From NCBI GenBank assembly GCA_944470555.2, contig OX104128.1:57171257-57235256 (forward strand): a stretch of DNA of 64,000 bases. Reading direction: 5' to 3'. How positions within the stretch are numbered: position 1 is the first letter of the stretch; every line of letters starts with the position of its first letter. Both the position numbers and the translations under genes were made by a program. Below, piece after piece: positions 57,641 to 64,000 of the stretch. Under the pieces are notes generated by a model. It did not search any database, had not been told where the DNA came from, and saw only the letters and a list, made by a program, of their open reading frames with translations. This DNA comes from Heterobilharzia americana. Its lineage: Eukaryota; Platyhelminthes; Trematoda; Strigeidida; Schistosomatidae.

Positions 57641-59059
57641 TCCAGTATTTTGATCATTCTGATATGGACTGCTGATGAAATGCTACAGATCTATGTGAGA
57701 ATGGCACTCAAGTACTCAGTTTGTTCAGTAGTATATCTCGTTGACATTGAGGATAAGTATGAGTTACGTTGGTCCCAGTGTTCTCAAAGATAATCAGTTG
57801 ATGAAGATAGATAAGTATTATTTCATCTATTTTATTGTTAGAAACTGATTTACTCAGTCTTATTATGCTGATGACATATACTGTAACAAGATGTACTAAG
57901 TTTTTACATCTTTCTCTCAACCCCCTAGAATATTTATTTGCTCTTATTGAAAGGCAAAAAGAGGTAAATAACATTTATGAATGTGCATTGTTTACACACA
58001 ATTTCTGTTCCTTTCTGTTTAACACCTTCCGTTTTTGATGACTATGAAAGTAAAAAAACATTTACGGAAAGGATAGTTTTCATTTTTTTTCCGCTGATCA
58101 ATAAATTACCTTTAATAACTTTCAATAACATTATTCGAAATATACTAATTCTGTTAGTTAATCAGTAGTATATATCTTATTTAATTGTAAATTAACTAAC
58201 TGAATATTTTATACCGTTCGTGATAACAGTAACACGGTGATTTAAATGCTGAAAATCCTTACGTTTCAAATGGTGTCTTTAAATCTCTGTTGTGTGCTAT
58301 TCGAAGGTTGCTAATGGCAGACGTTACTTTAATTTCCATCAACTTGTTAAGAGGTACTCGGTTGAGGATCCTTCAAACAGCAGAAGCAATAGTAACCAGG
58401 ATCAAACAACCTGAGTTGTATGACTAAAAGAAGTAAGTCTTACTGATGCAACTACTGTGATGCGACTTGGGACGCAAAAAGTCGTTAGCATCCTGTCCCA
58501 GGTAATCGAATTCCATACTATTGATTCCCTCTTCACCCCTATAGTCTGAAATAACTCTAAGAAATTCTCTTAACCTATTGTATCCCTTAATTTGGGTAAC
58601 ATTCTATCTTTCTGTTATTCCTTAAATTATCTTCGTCAGTCTATTTCATTCAACTGTCATAAACACCTTCCTGTTGTTTTCTTACACTATCAACTTATGG
58701 CATTCGGTTATTTTTAAATTGGATCCCAGTAACAATTGATTCTATCATTAACGATGACACAAAACTTTTCTGAATTGACTTCCTCAACTGTTTAATACTA
58801 TTAACAACAAACTGATAGATGAAGTCTCAGTAATGTCGACATATAATTCCTTAGTATACACATATAACTGTAGGAGGTGTAGAAGAAGAAGTTATCGAAA
58901 AGAATATTCTTTGTACATTCAAATGACTTTCAAATATATTTATTGCTATGAGGTGATGACTGAAGGTGAAGTGAAAATTTGATAGTTTCGATGATAATCA
59001 GTATAATGCTCCTTTTCTATAACTCAGTCTGATTTAGTTTGGAACAAGAAGTCTTGGAC
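57641..59059. other. No gene or repeat recognised
   Basis: 58240-58560 is less AT-rich and could be part of an unidentified repeat. No coding pattern. Confidence 0.5.
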
Positions 59060-59330
59060 GTCAGTGAGATTATGATGAATGAACAATGATTAATCATGGA
59101 TTGTTAATGGCAGTTAAGCGAAACCTCTCAGTGACTGAAGTAAAGTTATGATATGATCAGCAGTTAGATTTCGAAGCTGGATCATTAGGACATCAAGATG
59201 GCAATCCTCAGGCGACTGGCTAGAACCCTGAAGTTACCCAGGTTTTTACTTCACCCTTAATCATCGCTCTGTAACAGTAATACCAGTCTGTTGTAGGTGT
59301 TTCATCTCAAGTACCTTCTTTAAGCTGCTC
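59060..59330 (+). repeat. SINE-D-like diverged fragment
   Basis: The part after the head (TTTTTACTTCACCCTTAATC, then a GTTGTAGGTGTTTCATCTCAAG stretch) resembles 36475-36555. The head itself is barely recognisable. Confidence 0.4.
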
Positions 59331-59515
59331 ATTTCTGATGTCATAATTGAATGATCAATTCTGAGGCTATGTCTTTAGCTTCATTCAAACGAAGGGGGAT
59401 TAAATAGTTGATGAGGTTATAAACATTCACTTGTTAAATTTGCATCAGGTATGCTAAGCTCCCTCTCCATCTTGAGATAGTTATGATTATAACTGGATTA
59501 AGTTCTGATGAAGTT

Positions 59516-59838
59516 TAAGTTGGCAACGAACCAACCAAGAACCTATTGCTTAATAAATATGCAGAAGGAAGTGGAGATGGATTGGATTGGGCATACACTG
59601 AGAAGGCCGACTGGGGACATCACGCGTCAGACCAGTTACTCGAGTGGAACCCCGATGGGAAGCGACGAGTTGGGTGTCCCAGCTGAGGGTGACATGGAGG
59701 AGATCTTGTGAGGAGGAAATGAGAGCTTCTCGACTGTCGTGGAGCCAGGTTGAAAAGATTTTAGAGAACAGAGTGGAGTGGAGATGTGCTACTGAAGCCC
59801 TATGTTCCATTAGAAACCCAAGGGACAAATAAATAAAA
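59516..59838 (+). mobile_element. RTE-1 copy 6, 3' end only
   Basis: About 320 bases encoding the last part of the RTE-1 protein (IGHTLRRPTGDITRQ, about 59585-59630; ending ATEALCSIRNPRDK) and the terminus AAATAAATAAA. It is 5'-truncated at about 59516. The final codons are well kept. Confidence 0.85.
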
Positions 59839-60159
59839 TATAAAAGTTTAAGTTGACGAAATCAAAACGGTAAACTTAGAAATTATGTCATAACCAGTTA
59901 ACTGAAACTGTGTAGGCGTAGCATACTTCATAAACATCAGCAAGAGGCTATTCATCAACAGTTGATGAATATGAGTAAGTAAAGTAGTAGAAATCAATTC
60001 AATTTTTATCATTCACATAATCCTATTACTGTATACTGATTGCTTCTTTGTACCGATAGTCTACCTGCTTGTTTACCACAGTAAGTCTTCATAAACCTCG
60101 ATGTTTTCGCTGTTTATGCCACTTGGGAAGTTGCATAAGCACAAATCAGCTGATTGTTG
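59839..60159. other. No gene or repeat recognised
   Basis: Spacer between RTE-1 copy 6 and RTE-2. Confidence 0.55.
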
Positions 60160-60915
60160 ATGAAATCTCAGTTCGAAAAAAATTGTCAAGTTGCATCATT
60201 TGTGAGGCCGACTAGAGAGATATTCAAGTGCACTGCATTCCGTTTTGTCCTACTATACGATTGTGAGACGTCGCCGTCAAAAGTACAAGACATGAAGCGG
60301 TCACAGAGTTTTGATCACAGGTGTCTTCGTAGCATTGTTCACATTTGGTGGAATCATTGTATGAGCAACTCTGAGATCAAACGAAGGGTACTAAGCAAGA
60401 TAGGGAAGCTGATTGATGAGGTTGTAAACCTTCATCAGCTGAGATGATGTGAATATTTACTGCACAATCGAACCACTGCCCACCTGGGCATACATTACAA
60501 AGGGACGTTGGAATAGGTTGGGAGAAGGTTCGATCCTGTCAGACTAAGATGTGACACCAGTCAATGAAGTCCCTGACCATTGGTCTGAGTCATGTAGGGC
60601 AATGTAGACTGCTTGGTTAATTGGGATTCCCAAGATGATAGTGATCAGTGGTTGACGACTCTTGGTGACGTAGTTGGGGATCGGTCACAGTGGCACAGAT
60701 CTATTCACTCCTCGACATCTAAAGCTTGAACATTCACACTAACCGTTATCTTCAGGTTGTTTATTCTCTCACACTAATTTATCCCCATTCATATCACTCT
60801 TTTTCTATTCACCTGTTTGTTGTGTACCACTTTGAAGTGAGGAAACGTGAACCAACAAGGTATTGTGTGAGGTTCTACTTTGATTCTGTAAGTTTGCCTG
60901 TCTTTATGCCACAGT
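60160..60915 (+). mobile_element. RTE-2 3' fragment
   Basis: Encodes AFRFVLLYDCETSPSKVQD (60228-60284) and FDHRCLRSIVHIWWNHCMS (60312-60368), continuing to VLSKIGKLIDEVVNLHQLR (about 60391-60447). The final GGQTKTW/WLETLGD region lies in shifted frames to about 60720, and the 3' UTR runs to about 60915. It is one of the better preserved RTE-2 C-termini in the window. Confidence 0.82.
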
Positions 60916-61344
60916 AAACTGAGTCAAAGCATTCTAGTGCGTTATTTAGCACTGTCAAGCACATCTGCTGACATGAAAATTACTCAGATATTTTGTGATT
61001 AACTGGTGTTTGTAAAGCATATACTGAAAATAAGCTGGTAGCAACTGCATAAGTAAACTGACTAGTAGAAAAAGAAGACTGTTTTACGGGAACCAAATTC
61101 TGTTTTGGTGAACAGAACTTTCTGTTGAACCTTGTCTAAAAAAATAAAGCAGTTATTCTTTACTTCGTGAGAATTATGGTGTATTTCTAGCTCTATACCA
61201 TACAACTGCCTTCTATCCATTTTAATTTTCCCAATATTCACGAGTTGTCAATAATATTTATTTAAAACAGTTACATCCTCTTCTAAACAGTTAGGTTGTA
61301 ATGTATTTTTGAGATGAACAACGATTATAATTCCAAGGCAGTAT
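60916..61344. other. No gene or repeat recognised
   Basis: AT-rich spacer. Confidence 0.6.
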
Positions 61345-61700
61345 TTACCGCGGACCGACATCAGTTGGGGGGACCACTGAGGACCTGGGGGCACTAGACA
61401 GCTGTATCATCCCAGTGTGTGACTACTCAGCAGCACGCACCTATGACCCTGCTAGGGATCGAACCCAGGACCTTCATGTTCCTCAGCGAGTGAGTTAACC
61501 ACTCAGCCACTGGGTCGGAGTTTAGTGGTTCACAGTTTCCAACTTCTATCAATTCATAGTATAGCGCGACTATCACCCAAGGTATTCAGTCGGCATCCGC
61601 TTCCTCTCTGACTGATTGACCCCACAAATTACGGCTTCTCATCAGAACTTCCTGATATTCATCTGGAAGCAAATCACTAGTGAGCACTATACAGTAACGT
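61345..61700 (-). repeat. SINE-B full-length copy, defective hammerhead
   Basis: Tail, hammerhead at 61390-61440 (RC reads CUGAGUA, G8 changed to U; GAAA changed to GAUA), head with RC B-box GGGATCGAACCC at 61456-61467, and 5' region to about 61700. Confidence 0.65.
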
Positions 61701-62304
61701 AAGCTAAATTTTGAAAAGTTTACGTAGAAGCGTTCTTGAGTACCAATATAATTGTTCTATCTGTTTCGGGAGTCGAACTTTTAAGCAAGACAGCGCTTAC
61801 AAACTCTTTTGTATTTGTTATTTTCTTACTTTCTTTCTTCCAAATGAAGATTACCTGCTTTCATTAAAAGAAATCAATGGATAAACAGTTTTATAATATA
61901 GATTTCTTCACACTGAGGAACCATATAGCTGCAGCATCTGGTGTTTTTCATATCAACAACAGTCACTTAAAGGTTAATAAAGAAGTAAACATTGTGTGTA
62001 GCGCTACTAAAATGGTTATACTATGTAGTAAATGTAAGAATATCCGATTAGAGTGTATATCACACTAAAATAGAACTGAGAATCATATGAATTAGTAAAA
62101 ACCTTTATTTTTGCCATAGTTTTAATTTATGTAATTGCAAGAATAGTATAGCAAAAGCAGCTCATTTTAATCTAGTTTTCTTATTAGATAGGTTCATTCA
62201 TCTAAAGTAACACGCGATGATGATCCTCCTAGCTTAGTGACCACATCAGATTCAGTCAGCACTCAGGCAAGACTAGACAACATAAAAATGGTTGTTCTCC
62301 AGTT
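61701..62304. other. No gene or repeat recognised
   Basis: The 63-codon frame at 61877-62068 lacks splice signals in a compatible phase that I can identify, so I do not call it an exon. Confidence 0.5.
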
Positions 62305-62517
62305 ACTAATCAATATATCCAATCCAGTTCTGCAGTGGACTAATCAACGCCCACACAGCTGAGTGGTTAATGCGCTGACTACAGCACTAGTTGATGTGAG
62401 TTTGAATCTCATAGGGGACATCAGTTCCCTTGGAGTTGCAGCCACGTCTTGTTGCCGACGGCCAGCAAGTATGAAACACAGGTCAAGTAGGGCTTTCTGA
62501 CAATGGCCTGTAATCAA

Positions 62518-62519
<2 letters not shown>
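62305..62519 (+). repeat. SINE-C copy 1, decayed hammerhead
   Basis: tRNA-headed repeat: A-box-like TGAGTGGTTAATGCGC (62363-62378), B-box-like AGTTTGAATCTC, then a ribozyme remnant (CCGACGGCCAGCAAGTATG then AAACACAGGTCAAGTAGGGC) in which the CUGACGA core is damaged. It ends directly in the (AT)n tract at 62520. Confidence 0.6.

Positions 62520-62573
<54 letters not shown>
62520..62573. repeat. (AT)n microsatellite at the 3' end of SINE-C copy 1
   Basis: About 27 AT units immediately after the SINE-C end. Confidence 0.95.
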
Positions 62574-62576
<3 letters not shown>

Positions 62577-62790
62577 TATCACTCACAATCATATCAGCTG
62601 AATCCCACCACTCCCGATATCTGTCAACAATGAGTCAGTTAAGGTTATAAAGAGACGACAAATCTAAACACTTATTTCTTACGTTTGAAATTTCTAGTTT
62701 AAACAAATCTTAGAGGAATTTCAAAAGCTATTCTGATAACCGCTGTGGCAACCAATTACACTTCTTTATTTTACGAAAAGATACGTTACG

Positions 62791-62818
62791 ATATATATAT
62801 ATATATATATATATATAT
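62791..62818. repeat. (AT)n microsatellite at the 5' side of SINE-C copy 2
   Basis: 14 AT units, ending at the first bases of SINE-C copy 2. Confidence 0.95.
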
Positions 62819-63010
62819 GACATGTGCCTAATCCAGTCCTACAAGAGGTCAGTCACCGCCCGAATAGATCAGTGGTAACGTATCTGACTGCAACACTGGG
62901 TGACAGGCGGGAAATCATTTCCGTGGAAGTTGTAAATAGTCCTTACTGACGAGTGCTAAAAAGCATGAAACGTTGGTCAAGCAGGGCTTCGTGTCAACTG
63001 CCCTTATCCC
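62819..63010 (+). repeat. SINE-C copy 2 with hammerhead
   Basis: Starts straight after the (AT)n tract at 62791-62818. It has an A-box-like GATCAGTGGTAACG (62867-62880), a weak B-box region, and a hammerhead whose core and stem II are intact. Confidence 0.6.
62941..62990 (+). ncRNA. Hammerhead-like ribozyme of a third type (SINE-C)
   Basis: Core CUGACGA (62946-62952), stem II GUGCU with AGCAU (62953-62957 and 62962-62966) fully paired including one G-U, GAAA (62967-62970), then CGUUGGUC with predicted cleavage after 62978. Stem I is unclear: I cannot pair the bases next to the core convincingly, so this copy may be impaired. Confidence 0.45.
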
Positions 63011-63429
63011 TTATCCTGAATTCATGCACAGACGTCCCATTTACTAAGTTGGAACATGTTTTTCACGTCATGATACTTCTTTAACTAAGCTTCACAGTTA
63101 TGGTCTCACTTTTCTCAATGCTTTTTTCTTCATAATTCTTAAACACGTAACACGTCATTTTTTGGCTCAAGCCCCTATGTGGTAGTTCTGTCATATTTTA
63201 ATTAGCATAGAACTAACATTATTCAGTATCATAACCTTAGCTAACTTCCTGTTTCTTTTATGTTATTCAACTCAATTTCATGCAGCTATTCTAAGCTATT
63301 CTAAACAAGAATCATGTAACTGCTTCAGTGAAATGACTTCATCCTAATATAATGTAAAGCTTTTATTGTTTTTTACTGCATTGGTTCGAATTTCTGGACC
63401 TCTGTTAACACTTAGGCTACGATGCATAT
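63011..63429. other. No gene or repeat recognised
   Basis: AT-rich intronic sequence. Confidence 0.55.
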
Positions 63430-63680
63430 AAGTTGTAATTTGTTTGATGGCTACCAGTGGAATCCAGGACACACGTCTCGTCTTGTTTGAGTAGTGGTGT
63501 TCCCACTGATACCTGAACCTAGTACTCATCGATTCAAATGCAAAAGTGACGTCCTTCAGACGTCCGAAGTGATGGATACCGAGGTCCAAGTCTCAGTGGG
63601 GTGCAGGTACATCCAGTTGATGAGTCCTAAATGGGTCGAAACACGTGTCCTTGATTTCACTGTTAACCATCGAATGGACT
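63430..63680. repeat. SINE-A inverted pair
   Basis: A minus-strand hammerhead half (63450-63500, core deleted), then a plus-strand head (GTGATGGATACCGAGGTCC) and a plus hammerhead (63612-63655). The plus copy reads ATCCAG TTGATGA...GTCGAAACACGTGTC: only C3 is changed (C to U) in an otherwise complete core. Confidence 0.65.
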
Positions 63681-63821
63681 ACAATTTAATGTAAGACATT
63701 TATACCATCTTTGAGATTCATTTTTATTTCGGTGACATAATTTCAGTTTTGTTTTTTTGTTTAACTAGAATTCCACTTAACAGCTACTTTAACTCATATT
63801 ACATGTTGAATATTTTTTCAG

Positions 63822-63944
63822 CCTCATGAAGCACCACTTGTGGATCCTTTCAATTCTGATAGTTGCCGTCCTCGTATTCGTATTTTACTTGGACAAACAA
63901 ATCGATTGAATTTTATGAGTGGAACATCTTTATCATCACCAACT
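63822..63944 (+). CDS. Next exon of the same host gene
   Basis: Short exon of exactly 41 codons. The acceptor is a T-rich tract ending in CAG at 63819-63821, and the donor is a consensus GTAAGT at 63945-63950. It is phase 0 at both ends, which matches the phase 0 donor of the exon ending at 53602. The joined reading runs from YRQAVQ into PHEAPLVDPFNSD. The segment is better conserved-looking than the upstream exon (RPRIRILLGQTNRL, then a Ser-rich end) and is not Asn-rich, so it may begin a folded domain. I do not recognise that domain. The exon lies at the window edge and the gene continues to the right. Confidence 0.7.
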
Positions 63945-64000
63945 GTAAGTCGTACTTCTATAGTTAGAGTAAAGAATACACTAGATAACAAGAACTATAC

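Larger units (their letters stand above)
53603..63821 (+). other. Inferred 10.2-kb intron filled with repeats
   Basis: The donor at 53603 (GTGAGT) and acceptor at 63820-63821 join in phase 0. The interval contains SINE-B, an inverted PLE-B with a nested RTE-1, a foldback repeat, RTE-1 and RTE-2 tails, SINE-C copies and an inverted SINE-A pair. Small unrecognised exons inside it cannot be excluded without transcript data. Confidence 0.6.

Noticed and set aside
1..64000. CRISPR arrays, bacterial operons or a viral integration
   Set aside because: No regularly spaced repeats, no prokaryotic gene organisation and no viral structural genes; everything recognised is eukaryotic retroelement or spliced gene sequence.

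Overview
This window looks like a piece of a schistosome (trematode flatworm) nuclear genome. It is AT-rich, almost free of host coding sequence, and packed with decayed retroelements typical of Schistosoma. These are two RTE-type non-LTR families, Penelope-like elements (PLEs) with GIY-YIG tails, traces of another LINE, and many tRNA-headed SINE-like repeats that carry type I hammerhead ribozymes. Family labels (PLE-A/B/C, RTE-1/2, SINE-A/B/C/D) are mine. Similarity was judged by eye within the window, and repeat borders are usually good to about 10-30 bases.

Layout. 0-8.1 kb: PLE-A (minus), an (AT)n tract, a SINE-B hammerhead, an RTE-2 tail, an inverted SINE-A pair, a second PLE-A tail and a SINE-A hammerhead. 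8-14 kb: mostly unrecognised AT-rich DNA with SINE fragments. 14.2-16.7 kb: a 5'-truncated RTE-1 with a target-site duplication. 17.6-20 kb: RTE-2 and SINE-B. 21.3-26.8 kb: two same-strand PLE-B copies, the second followed by an inverted copy of its own 3' end. 28.7-32.2 kb: a decayed LINE endonuclease segment abutted by an almost full-span RTE-1 that has lost its RT core. 32.8-52 kb: SINEs, an RTE-2 tail, RTE-1 fragments, a LINE C-terminal remnant and PLE-C. 54.6-56.9 kb: an inverted PLE-B copy with an RTE-1 nested in it. 57-63.7 kb: a foldback repeat, RTE fragments, SINE-C copies next to (AT)n tracts, and an inverted SINE-A pair.

Host gene. The only host coding sequence I can support is two plus-strand exons at 52783-53602 and 63822-63944, joined in phase across a 10.2-kb repeat-filled intron. 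The protein is Asn/Ser-rich with several basic phosphosite-like motifs; I do not recognise it. An exon must lie upstream and more must follow beyond the window, so part of the 52 kb to the left may also be intron.

The most interesting signals are the hammerhead ribozymes, which come from at least three distinct repeat families. Six copies keep the catalytic core, and one also has fully Watson-Crick stems I and II. Next are the repeated inverted pairing of these repeats, and a PLE-B pair in which a ~1.07-kb tract is ~99% identical while both flanks are clearly diverged, which looks like gene conversion.
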